This document shows, piece by piece, positions 34,183 through 41,956 of a stretch of DNA of 64,000 nt. The notes beneath the pieces were generated by a model. The model did no database searches, had not been told where the DNA came from, and saw only the letters and a list, made by a program, of their open reading frames with translations. The DNA is from Mycobacterium sp. MS1601 (lineage in GTDB: Bacteria > Actinomycetota > Actinomycetes > Mycobacteriales > Mycobacteriaceae), in the NCBI RefSeq assembly GCF_001984215.1, contig NZ_CP019420.1, forward strand, positions 3,038,001 through 3,102,000, written 5' to 3'. Position 1 is the first letter of the stretch; each line of letters opens with the position of its first letter. Made by a program: the position numbers and the translations under genes.

Positions 34183-34827
34183 ATGGCTTCAGAGAACGGG
34201 CTGACTCGCCGCGAGGAGCTGCTGGTGGTGGCCACCAAGCTGTTTGCCGCCCGTGGCTACCACGGCACTCGGATGGATGATGTGGCCGACGTCGTGGGCC
34301 TCAACAAGGCCACCGTGTACCACTACTACGCCAGCAAGTCGCTGATCCTCTACGACATCTATCAGCGCGCGGCCGACAACACCCTGGCCGCGGTGCACGA
34401 CGATCCGTCCTGGACGGCCCGCGAAGCGCTGTACCAATACACCGTGCGACTGCTCACCCAGATCGCCACCAACCCCGAAGGGGCCGCGGTGTACTTCCAG
34501 GAGCAGCCCTACATCAGCGAGTGGTTCACCGAGGAACAGGTCGCTGAGATCAAAGAGAAGGAATCCCAGGTCTATGAGCACGTCCACGGCCTGATCGACC
34601 GCGGCATCGCCAGTGGCGAGTTCTACCCGTGCGACTCGCACGTGCTGGCGCTGGGCTACATCGGCATGACACTGGGCGCCTACCGCTGGTTGCGGCCGCA
34701 CGGCCGACGCTCGGCCCCAGAGATTGCCGCCGAGTTCAGCACCGCGCTGCTGCGCGGCCTGATCCGCGATGAGAAGGTGCGGGTGGAGTCACCTCTGGGC
34801 GAGGGCACCACCACCGCGTCGGGCTGA
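34183..34827 (+). CDS. TetR-family regulator (Rv0158-like)
   Basis: A 214-aa TetR protein. The DNA-binding domain shows REELLVVATKLFAARGYHGT, MDDVADVVGLNKATVYHYY and ASKSLILYDIY (residues 9-57). The ligand domain (VYFQEQPYISEWFTEEQVAE) resembles TetR_C_17/KstR2-like regulators that sense acyl-CoAs. From memory the sequence is close to Rv0158, which in M. tuberculosis lies next to pntB. Here it is about 5 kb beyond the pnt genes, separated by the methyltransferase, ABC importer and HAD genes. Confidence 0.88.
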   Translation: MASENGLTRREELLVVATKLFAARGYHGTRMDDVADVVGLNKATVYHYYASKSLILYDIYQRAADNTLAAVHDDPSWTAREALYQYTVRLLTQIATNPEGAAVYFQEQPYISEWFTEEQVAEIKEKESQVYEHVHGLIDRGIASGEFYPCDSHVLALGYIGMTLGAYRWLRPHGRRSAPEIAAEFSTALLRGLIRDEKVRVESPLGEGTTTASG

Positions 34828-34883
34828 ATCGCCCCCGCTCGCGGCCGCATCAGTCGTTAAGCGGGGCCGCTAGACTGCCCGCC

Positions 34884-35330
34884 ATGCCTTTGGTGAGCAA
34901 GACGGTCGAGGTCGCGGCGGAGGAGTCCGTGATCCTGGGCATCGTGGCCGACTTCGAGGCCTATCCGCAATGGAACGAGGAAGTCAAAGGCTGCTGGATC
35001 CTGCACCGCTACCCCGACGGGCGACCCAGCCAGTTACGTCTGGACGCCTCCGTGCAGGGTAACGACGGCACCTACATCCAGGCCGTCTACTACCCGCAGC
35101 CCAACCAGATCCAGACCGTGATGCAGCAGGGTGACCACTTCTCCAAGCAGGATCAGCTGTTCTCTGTCGTGGGCATGGGCCCGACGTCTCTGCTGACCGT
35201 GGACATGGACGTCGAGGTGGATCTCGGGGTGCCGGTGCCGGCGATGATGGTCAAAAAGGTGATCAACGAGGCGCTGGATCACCTGGCCAACAACTTGAAG
35301 GCCAGGGCTGAGGCCCTGGCGACCAGCTAG
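34884..35330 (+). CDS. SRPBCC (START-like) cyclase/dehydrase family protein, TB18.5-like
   Basis: A 148-aa helix-grip protein. The N-terminal EESVILGIVADFEAYPQWNEEVK is the polyketide cyclase/dehydrase signature; such proteins bind hydrophobic ligands in a deep pocket. It corresponds to Rv0164 (TB18.5), which likewise sits just before mce1R. TAGACT at 34871-34876, 7 bp before the ATG, suggests a leaderless transcript. Its stop TAG and the convergent mce1R stop share the four bases CTAG (35327-35330). Involvement in lipid handling is inferred from position. Confidence 0.87.
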   Translation: MPLVSKTVEVAAEESVILGIVADFEAYPQWNEEVKGCWILHRYPDGRPSQLRLDASVQGNDGTYIQAVYYPQPNQIQTVMQQGDHFSKQDQLFSVVGMGPTSLLTVDMDVEVDLGVPVPAMMVKKVINEALDHLANNLKARAEALATS

Positions 35331-36013
35331 GTATCCCAGATCCCGCTGCGTTCCAGCACTTCCGTCAGGCGACTGGCGCCATCGGTGAACTGCCACGCGG
35401 TGTGGGCCGCGGCGGCATCGGCGTCGCGCGCCCGCAATGCGGCGATGAGATCGCGGTGGTTGGTTACCGCGTCGGCGCCCCATTCCGGATCGGCTCCGTA
35501 CAGCAATGCGGGCATGGACCTGGCCACGTGCAGCAGGTACCAAGCGAGCTTGATCCGGCCTGCCGCCCGGTTGAACGTGCGGTGGAAGGCGAACTCGGCC
35601 AGGACCACCGACTCGGAGTCGCCCGTCGCCACCGCCTCGGCGAGGTTGTCGTTGAGTCGTTCCAGCTGATCGATGTCCTCGTCGGTGATCCGGCTGGTGG
35701 CACTGATGGCCAATTCCTTGGCGATCGTCGACTGCAGCCAGAAGATGTCGGCGATGTCCTGCCTGCTCATCGGCAACACGACGTAGCCTCGGTGCGGCTC
35801 CAGCTGCACCATGCCCTCACCGCGCAGCGTCAACAGCGCCTCGCGCACCGGGGTGATGCTGACCCCGAGTTGCGCCGCGGTCTCGTCCAGCCGGATGAAG
35901 GTCCCTGGGCGCAGCGTCCCTGACATGATCTCCGCGCGCAGCCGTCCGGCCACTTCGTCGGAGAGTTGGGTGCGGCGCAGGCCGGTCCGCCGTGTTTCTG
36001 CTGGTGCGGGCAC
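35327..36013 (-). CDS. mce1R: GntR/FadR-family repressor of the mce1 operon
   Basis: A 228-aa regulator with the winged helix-turn-helix of GntR proteins (LSDEVAGRLRAEIMSGTL, LDETAAQLGVSITPVREALL with GEGMVQLEPHRGYVV) and a FCD ligand-binding domain (DIFWLQSTIAKELAI, EFAFHRTFNRAAGR, NHRDLIAALRARDADAAAA). The GTG at 36013 (MPAPAETRR) follows GAGGAGG by about 11 bp. It diverges from fadD5 exactly as Rv0165c does from Rv0166, where Mce1R represses the mce1 operon and responds to fatty acids. Confidence 0.92.
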   Translation of the reverse strand: MPAPAETRRTGLRRTQLSDEVAGRLRAEIMSGTLRPGTFIRLDETAAQLGVSITPVREALLTLRGEGMVQLEPHRGYVVLPMSRQDIADIFWLQSTIAKELAISATSRITDEDIDQLERLNDNLAEAVATGDSESVVLAEFAFHRTFNRAAGRIKLAWYLLHVARSMPALLYGADPEWGADAVTNHRDLIAALRARDADAAAAHTAWQFTDGASRLTEVLERSGIWDT

Positions 36014-36099
36014 CGTGTCTGGGGCCTCCTCGTGCGTGTTGACTGCCGGGGTTGTCTTCGCCCGGTTTCGCGTCTTAGTGTGACCGGGACAACACAATG

Positions 36100-36109
36100 T
36101 TTGATCAAA
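36100..36109. promoter_or_regulatory. Palindrome TTTGATCAAA between mce1R and fadD5
   Basis: A perfect 10-bp palindrome in the 132-bp divergent gap, 37 bp before the fadD5 start and 87 bp before the mce1R start. AT-rich palindromes of this size are typical of FadR-subfamily operators, so this is the best candidate Mce1R site here. Confidence 0.45.
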
Positions 36110-36145
36110 TGTAAGATTCCCGCAAGTCGGAAGGGGCGCCGAGCG

Positions 36146-37768
36146 TTGACCGCACAGTCGGCCGGACGAGCGATCACTGACACACCCGCCACGCAGCCGT
36201 ATCTGGCCCGTCGTCAGAACTGGATCACCCAGTTGGCCCGACACGCGTTGATGCAGCCGCAGGACCCAGCGCTGCGCTTCACCGGCCAAACCACCACCTG
36301 GGCCGAGCTGCACCGCAGGGTGACCTCGCTTGCCGACGCACTCGCCCACCGTGGTGTGCGTGCTGGTGAGCGGGTCATGATCCTGATGCTCAACCGCCCG
36401 GAGTTCGTGGAGTCCTTCCTGGCCGCCAACATGCTGGGCGCCATCGCGGTGCCGGTGAATTTCCGTCTGACGCCGCCCGAGATCGCATTCCTGGTCTCGG
36501 ACTGCGATGCCCGCATGGTGGTCACTGAACCGGTGCTGGCGCCGATCGCCATTGCAGTCCGGGATCTGGCGCCGACGCTCAACACCATCGTGGTGGCCGG
36601 TGCCCCCACCGATGAGGCGGTGCTGGGATACGAGGACCTGATCGACGAGCTCAACGATCCTCACGAGATCGCCGACGTACCCAATGACAGCGCCGCGCTG
36701 ATCATGTACACCTCGGGCACCACGGGCCGGCCCAAGGGTGCGGTGCTTACCCACACCAACCTGACCGGGCAGACCATGACCGGCTTCTACACCAACGGTG
36801 TCGACATCAACAATGACGTCGGCTTCATCGGGGTGCCGCTGTTCCACATCGCGGGTATCGGCAACATGCTCACCGGGCTGGCGCTGGGAATCCCCACGGT
36901 GATCCACCCGCTGGGCGCCTTCGACCCCGGCCAGTTGCTGGATGTGCTGGAGGCCGAGAAGGTGACGGGCATCTTCTTGGTGCCGGCGCAGTGGCAGGCG
37001 GTGTGCGCGGCCCAGAAAGCCGCACCGCGGGATCTGCGGCTGCGGGTGATGTCGTGGGGTGCCGCCCCGGCCTCGGACACGCTGCTGCGTGACATGGCGG
37101 AGACCTTCCCTGACACCTTGATCCTGGCCGCGTTCGGCCAGACGGAGATGTCGCCCGTGACGTGCATGTTGCTGGGGGACGACGCGATTCGCAAGCTCGG
37201 CTCGGTGGGCAAGGTGATCCCGACGGTCGCCGCCCGGGTTGTCGACGAGGACATGAACGACGTCCCCGTGGGCGAGGTCGGTGAAATTGTCTATCGTGCA
37301 CCGACTCTGATGGCCGGTTACTGGAACAATCCGCAGGCCACCGCCGAGGCCTTCGCCGGGGGCTGGTTCCACTCCGGGGATCTGGTGCGCATGGACTCCG
37401 ACGGTTACGTCTGGGTGGTGGATCGCAAGAAGGACATGATCATCTCCGGCGGCGAGAACATCTACTGCGCCGAAGTGGAGAACGTATTGGCAGCCCACCC
37501 CGTGATCGTCGAGGTGGCGGTGATCGGCCGCGGTCACGAGAAATGGGGTGAGGTACCCGTTGCCGTGGTGGCCGCCAGCGAACCCGGCCTGACTCTGGAA
37601 GATCTGCAAGACTTCCTGGGCGACCGTTTGGCGCGCTACAAACATCCCCGCGTCCTGGAGATCGTCGAGGCTCTCCCGCGCAACCCCGCCGGCAAAGTGT
37701 TGAAGACGGAGTTGCGGGCCAAGTTCGGTGCTGGGCAAGAACGGGATTCTGGGGACGAAAGCTCCTGA
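36146..37768 (+). CDS. fadD5: Fatty-acid-CoA ligase FadD5
   Basis: A 540-aa adenylate-forming enzyme that activates fatty acids as acyl-CoA or acyl-AMP, first gene of the mce1 transcription unit. Core motifs are the P-loop MYTSGTTGRPKGAVLTH near residue 188, FGQTEMSPVTCMLLG, GWFHSGDLVRMDSDGYVWVV and the C-terminal lysine region ALPRNPAGKVLKTEL. The start is the TTG at 36146: GGAAGGGG is 9 bp upstream and the resulting MTAQ matches the remembered FadD5 N-terminus. The linkage with Mce1 suggests it traps or recycles fatty acids brought in by that importer. Confidence 0.93.
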   Translation: MTAQSAGRAITDTPATQPYLARRQNWITQLARHALMQPQDPALRFTGQTTTWAELHRRVTSLADALAHRGVRAGERVMILMLNRPEFVESFLAANMLGAIAVPVNFRLTPPEIAFLVSDCDARMVVTEPVLAPIAIAVRDLAPTLNTIVVAGAPTDEAVLGYEDLIDELNDPHEIADVPNDSAALIMYTSGTTGRPKGAVLTHTNLTGQTMTGFYTNGVDINNDVGFIGVPLFHIAGIGNMLTGLALGIPTVIHPLGAFDPGQLLDVLEAEKVTGIFLVPAQWQAVCAAQKAAPRDLRLRVMSWGAAPASDTLLRDMAETFPDTLILAAFGQTEMSPVTCMLLGDDAIRKLGSVGKVIPTVAARVVDEDMNDVPVGEVGEIVYRAPTLMAGYWNNPQATAEAFAGGWFHSGDLVRMDSDGYVWVVDRKKDMIISGGENIYCAEVENVLAAHPVIVEVAVIGRGHEKWGEVPVAVVAASEPGLTLEDLQDFLGDRLARYKHPRVLEIVEALPRNPAGKVLKTELRAKFGAGQERDSGDESS

Positions 37769-37903
37769 TACGGGCCACTTCTCGAATTACGTTCTAATTC
37801 TTGACGGGCGTGAAAATTTTGCACAGGCGGCGGTGGAGGGTTAATCGTGAGGATGCGGCACGCGCTGGCCCCGCCATCGGGTACATTCCTGTGGTCTGTC
37901 TTA

Positions 37904-37917
37904 CTACTCGCGAGTAG
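37904..37917. promoter_or_regulatory. 14-bp palindrome in the fadD5-yrbE1A gap
   Basis: CTACTCGCGAGTAG is a perfect palindrome within the 251-bp gap after fadD5. In M. tuberculosis the equivalent gap has been reported to hold an internal promoter of the mce1 operon. The palindrome is well placed (44 bp before the leader ORF's Shine-Dalgarno end) to be an operator for such a promoter. Confidence 0.5.
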
Positions 37918-37960
37918 GGAGACGGCTGCCACTAGTTCCGGGTCGGGCCAAGGAGCGAGC

Positions 37961-38023
37961 GTGCAACATAGCTCGTCGCGCTATCGCGACAATCGGGTGA
38001 CCGGATTTCGGGTGCCCGCGTGA
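37961..38023 (+). CDS. Candidate 20-codon leader ORF coupled to yrbE1A
   Basis: GTG 37961 has AAGGAG at 37950-37955, a 5-bp spacer. The peptide MQHSSSRYRDNRVTGFRVPA ends at TGA 38021-38023, which overlaps the yrbE1A GTG as GTGA. yrbE1A has no Shine-Dalgarno of its own outside this frame, so re-initiation after this ORF would explain its translation. Whether the peptide itself has a role is unknown. Confidence 0.45.
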   Translation: MQHSSSRYRDNRVTGFRVPA

Positions 38024-38817
38024 CGGTGTCGTCCGACGGTCTGACCGGCTACGTGCGTGACCAGTTGCGTACGCCGCTGGAGTTGATCGGCGGGTTCTTC
38101 CGAATGTGTGTGCTCGCGGGCAAGGCCCTGCTGAGACCATTCGAATGGCGCGAGTTCATCGACCAGAGCTGGTTCCTGATGCGTGTCGCGTTCCTGCCCA
38201 CCGTCGCCGTCTCGATCCCGCTGACGGTGCTCATCATCTTCACGCTCAACATCCTGTTGGCCGAGTTCGGCGCGGCCGACGTGTCCGGAGCCGGTGCGGC
38301 TCTGGGCGCGGTGACCCAGCTCGGTCCGTTGGTGACGGTGCTCGTGGTGGCAGGTGCCGGATCGACGGCCATCTGCGCAGACCTCGGCGCGCGCACAATC
38401 CGCGAGGAGATCGACGCACTCGAGGTGCTCGGCATCGACCCCATCCACCGCCTCGTCGTGCCGCGGGTGGCCGCGTCCACGTTCGTGGCCTTCCTGCTCA
38501 ACGGCGCCGTCATCACCATCGGGCTGGTGGGTGGCTTCATCTTCGGCGTCTACATCCAGAACGTCTCGGCCGGGGCGTACGTCTCCACACTGACATTGGT
38601 CACCGGTCTTCCCGAAGTGCTGATCTCGGTCATCAAGGCGCTGACCTTCGGTCTGATCGCCGGTCTGGTGGGTTGCTACCGCGGGCTCACCGTGGCCGGC
38701 GGCGCCAAGGGTGTGGGAACCGCCGTCAACGAGACACTGGTGCTGTGCGTGGTGGCTCTGTTCGCCGTCAACGTCGTGCTGACCACCATTGGCGTCCGGT
38801 TCGGAACGGGGCGCTGA
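38020..38817 (+). CDS. yrbE1A: Mce1 permease subunit YrbE1A
   Basis: A 265-aa MlaE-family membrane protein, one of two permease halves of the Mce1 lipid importer. Five to six helices are visible. The cytoplasmic coupling region is TIREEIDALEVLGIDPIHRL (residues about 126-145), the EExDA motif that contacts the MceG ATPase. GVGTAVNETLVLCVVALFA near the end is also typical. The GTG at 38020 is coupled to an upstream short ORF; the TGA shares its last base with the yrbE1B ATG. The ATPase gene is elsewhere in the genome. Confidence 0.95.
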   Translation: MTVSSDGLTGYVRDQLRTPLELIGGFFRMCVLAGKALLRPFEWREFIDQSWFLMRVAFLPTVAVSIPLTVLIIFTLNILLAEFGAADVSGAGAALGAVTQLGPLVTVLVVAGAGSTAICADLGARTIREEIDALEVLGIDPIHRLVVPRVAASTFVAFLLNGAVITIGLVGGFIFGVYIQNVSAGAYVSTLTLVTGLPEVLISVIKALTFGLIAGLVGCYRGLTVAGGAKGVGTAVNETLVLCVVALFAVNVVLTTIGVRFGTGR

Positions 38818-39686
38818 TGTCCACCACACAAGTTCTGCGCAGCCGTTTCCCCCGCGCCTACGACAGTGCCGGGCGGTTGGTCGGCGGCCCGGGCCGCTTC
38901 CTCGAATCGATCGGCCACGTCGCATGGTTTGTCGTCACCGCCGTCGGATCCATCGGACACGCCCTGCGCTTCTACCGCCGTGAGGTACTGCGCCTGGTCG
39001 CCGAGATCGGGATGGGCACCGGCGCCATGGCCGTCATCGGCGGCACCGTGGCCATCGTCGGTTTCGTCACCCTCTCCGGCGGATCGCTGATCGCCATCCA
39101 GGGCTTCGCCTCGCTGGGAAACATCGGTGTGGAGGCCTTCACCGGCTTCTTCGCCGCCCTGGTCAACGTCCGCATCGCCGCACCCGTGGTCGCCGGTCAG
39201 GCACTGGCCGCCACGGTGGGTGCCGGAGCCACCGCCGAGTTGGGCGCCATGCGCATCAGCGAGGAGATCGACGCGCTGGAAGTCATGGGCATCAAGTCGA
39301 TCTCGTACCTGGTGTCGACGCGCATCCTGGCCGGCTTCGTGGTGATCATCCCGCTGTACGCGATGGCGATCATCATGAGCTTCCTGTCGGCGCAGATCAC
39401 CACCACGTTCTTCTACGGTCAGTCGCTGGGCACCTATGAGCACTACTTCCGGACGTTCCTGCGGCCCGACGACGTGATGTGGTCCTTCGTGCAGGCCATC
39501 ATCATCTCGGTCATCGTGATGCTCAACCACTGCTACTACGGCTACAACGCCAGCGGTGGCCCGGTGGGTGTCGGTGAGGCCGTTGGCCGTTCGATGCGCG
39601 CCTCGTTGGTCCTGATCGTCGTCGTTGTCCTACTCGCCTCGTTGGCGCTCTACGGCGTCGACCCGAACTTCAATCTGACGGTGTAA
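38817..39686 (+). CDS. yrbE1B: Mce1 permease subunit YrbE1B
   Basis: A 289-aa MlaE-family protein, partner of YrbE1A. The coupling motif is MRISEEIDALEVMGIKSISY, preceded by AGQALAATVGAGATAELGA. Helices at about residues 60-90, 165-195 and 255-280 and the end YGVDPNFNLTV match mycobacterial YrbE B subunits. TGATG joins it to yrbE1A. It forms the heterodimeric inner-membrane base on which the MCE tube stands. Confidence 0.95.
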   Translation: MSTTQVLRSRFPRAYDSAGRLVGGPGRFLESIGHVAWFVVTAVGSIGHALRFYRREVLRLVAEIGMGTGAMAVIGGTVAIVGFVTLSGGSLIAIQGFASLGNIGVEAFTGFFAALVNVRIAAPVVAGQALAATVGAGATAELGAMRISEEIDALEVMGIKSISYLVSTRILAGFVVIIPLYAMAIIMSFLSAQITTTFFYGQSLGTYEHYFRTFLRPDDVMWSFVQAIIISVIVMLNHCYYGYNASGGPVGVGEAVGRSMRASLVLIVVVVLLASLALYGVDPNFNLTV

Positions 39687-39689
39687 CCG

Positions 39690-40919
39690 ATGACCGCACC
39701 CGGGCAGGTCACCTCGCCACCCAATACCCAGCGCACCCCGCCCTACAAGTTGGCGGGGCTGGTGCTGCTGGTCGTCGTGGCCGTGGTGGCCACCATGGTC
39801 TACATCCAATTCCGCGGCGGCTTCGCCGACAACACCAAACTCACGCTGGTCTCCAATCGTGCAGGCCTGGTGATGGACCCGGGTTCCAAGGTCACCTACA
39901 ACGGGGTCGAGATCGGCCGGGTCGCCAAGGTGGCCCCGCTGGAGCAGGACGGCACCACCAAGGCGCAGCTCACTCTCGACGTCGACCCCCGCTACATCGA
40001 CCTGATCCCTGCCAACGTCAACGCCGACATCCAGGCCACCACGGTGTTCGGCAACAAGTACGTGTCGTTCACCTCGCCGGACAATCCCAGCGCCGCACGG
40101 ATCACCTCCGCCGACGTGATCGACGTGTCCAATGTGACAACAGAATTCAACACCCTGTTCGAGACGATCACCTCCATCTCCGAGCAGGTGGACCCGGTGA
40201 AACTGAACCTCACCCTGTCGGCCACCGCCGAGGCGCTGACCGGGTTGGGCGACAAGTTCGGTGAGTCACTGGTCCGCGGCAACACCGTCCTGGACAACAT
40301 CAACCCGCGCATGCCGCAGATCCGTTACGACGTGCAGCGACTGGCCGACCTCGGTGAGGTCTACACCTCTGCCGCGCCGGACCTGTTCGACTCGCTGGAC
40401 AACGCGGTCACGACGGCCCGAACCTTCAACGAGCAACGTGGCGACCTGGATGCCGCCCTGCTGGCGGCGGTCGGTTTCGGCAACACCGGCGCCGATGTCT
40501 TCGAGCGTGGCGGACCATTCCTGGTGCGCGGTGCCGAGGACCTGGTGACCACCGCCCGAACTCTGGACGAGTACAGCCCGGCGCTGTTCTGCACGGTCCG
40601 CAACTACGCCACCATCGCGCCCAAAGCGGCTGCTGCACTTGGTGGTAACGGCTACTCGCTGAACACCAACACCACGTTCCTGGGGGCGGAGAATCCCTAC
40701 GTCTACCCCGACAACCTGCCGCGCGTGAATGCCAAGGGCGGCCCCGGCGGTGCCCCGGGCTGCTGGCAGGAGATCACCCGGGAGCTCTGGCCCGCACCGT
40801 ATCTGGTGATGGACACCGGAGCCTCGATCGCGCCGTACAACCACTTCGAACTGGGCCAACCGATCCTCACCGAGTACGTCTGGGGCCGCCAAGTCGGGGA
40901 GAACACGATCAACCCATGA
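39690..40919 (+). CDS. mce1A: Mce-family protein Mce1A
   Basis: A 409-aa MCE protein. It has one N-terminal membrane helix (LAGLVLLVVVAVVATMVYIQ, about residues 19-38), the MCE/MlaD domain (about 42-118) with PGSKVTYNGVEIGRVAKV, and a long helical region. It ends in a globular tail with paired cysteines. In the Mce1 complex six different MCE chains assemble one hexameric tube that conducts fatty acids or mycolic-acid-type lipids across the envelope. It begins 3 bp after yrbE1B and overlaps mce1B by ATGA. Confidence 0.95.
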   Translation: MTAPGQVTSPPNTQRTPPYKLAGLVLLVVVAVVATMVYIQFRGGFADNTKLTLVSNRAGLVMDPGSKVTYNGVEIGRVAKVAPLEQDGTTKAQLTLDVDPRYIDLIPANVNADIQATTVFGNKYVSFTSPDNPSAARITSADVIDVSNVTTEFNTLFETITSISEQVDPVKLNLTLSATAEALTGLGDKFGESLVRGNTVLDNINPRMPQIRYDVQRLADLGEVYTSAAPDLFDSLDNAVTTARTFNEQRGDLDAALLAAVGFGNTGADVFERGGPFLVRGAEDLVTTARTLDEYSPALFCTVRNYATIAPKAAAALGGNGYSLNTNTTFLGAENPYVYPDNLPRVNAKGGPGGAPGCWQEITRELWPAPYLVMDTGASIAPYNHFELGQPILTEYVWGRQVGENTINP

Positions 40920-41956
40920 AAATCACCGGAACCGCGATCAAACTGGGTGCCTTCTCGCTGGTGCTCCTGATGTTCACCGGCGTGATCATCGTCGTGTTCG
41001 GCCAGATCCGCTTCGACCGCACCTCGGGATACTCAGCGGAGTTCGCCAACGCCAGCGGCTTGCGAGCCGGGCAGTTCGTGCGCGCCTCGGGCGTCGAGGT
41101 CGGAAAAGTGTCCAAGGTGGAGCTGATCGACGGCGGCCAGCGCGTGCGGGTCGACTTCGACGTGGACCGCACCCTGCCGCTGTACCAGTCCACCACCGCG
41201 CAGATTCGCTACCAGGATCTGATCGGCAACCGCTACCTCGAGTTGCAGCGCGGTCAAGGCGAGGGCTCTGACCGGATGCTGCCTCCGGGAGGCTTCATCC
41301 CGCTGGCGCGAACCACTCCGGCGCTGGATCTCGACGCGTTGATCGGCGGATTCAAGCCTCTGTTCCGGGCGCTGGATCCCGACAAGGTGAACAACATCGC
41401 GCAGTCCATCATCACGGTGTTCCAGGGTCAGGGCGGCACCATCAACGACATCCTGGACCAGACAACACAACTGACCAATGCACTGGCCGACCGGGACCAG
41501 GCCATCGGTGAGGTGATCACCAACCTGAACACCGTGCTGGCCACCACGGTCAAACACCAGAAGGAATTCGACCAGACGGTCAACGATTTCGAGGTGCTGA
41601 TCACCGGGCTGAAAAACCGTGCCGACCCGCTGGCCGATTCGGTGGCTGACATCAGCAATGCCGCAGGCACACTGGGAGATCTACTGGCAGACAACCGCCC
41701 GGTGCTGCATGACACGATCGGTCATCTGGAGACCATCCAGCAGCCACTGATCGACCAGCAGGCCCAGCTGGAGGACACGCTGGTCAAGCTGCCCAATGCT
41801 TTGAAGATCATCGGCCGCGCCGGTGGTGTCTACGGCGACTTCTTCAATTTCTATCTCTGCGACCTGAACCTGAAACTCAACGGGCTGCAGCCCGGCGGCC
41901 CGGTCCGCACGATCAAGGTGTTCACCCAGCCGACGGGTAGGTGTACCCCACAGTGA
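40916..41956 (+). CDS. mce1B: Mce-family protein Mce1B
   Basis: A 346-aa MCE protein. The membrane helix is IKLGAFSLVLLMFTGVIIVV (residues 8-27). The MCE domain carries ASGLRAGQFVRASGVEVGKV and QIRYQDLIGNRYLELQRG. A helical part of about 180 residues includes IIGRAGGVYGDFFNFYLCDL, a conserved stretch of Mce B chains. The end is short (TQPTGRCTPQ) with no proline-rich tail. It is coupled on both sides: ATGA with mce1A and GTGA with mce1C. Confidence 0.94.
   Translation: MKITGTAIKLGAFSLVLLMFTGVIIVVFGQIRFDRTSGYSAEFANASGLRAGQFVRASGVEVGKVSKVELIDGGQRVRVDFDVDRTLPLYQSTTAQIRYQDLIGNRYLELQRGQGEGSDRMLPPGGFIPLARTTPALDLDALIGGFKPLFRALDPDKVNNIAQSIITVFQGQGGTINDILDQTTQLTNALADRDQAIGEVITNLNTVLATTVKHQKEFDQTVNDFEVLITGLKNRADPLADSVADISNAAGTLGDLLADNRPVLHDTIGHLETIQQPLIDQQAQLEDTLVKLPNALKIIGRAGGVYGDFFNFYLCDLNLKLNGLQPGGPVRTIKVFTQPTGRCTPQ

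Noticed and set aside
35327..37738. An 803-codon minus-strand open frame covering mce1R and all of fadD5
   Set aside because: Only its last 228 codons match a protein family (GntR/FCD). The rest is the opposite strand of fadD5, whose own frame carries all ligase motifs. High GC leaves such shadow frames open.
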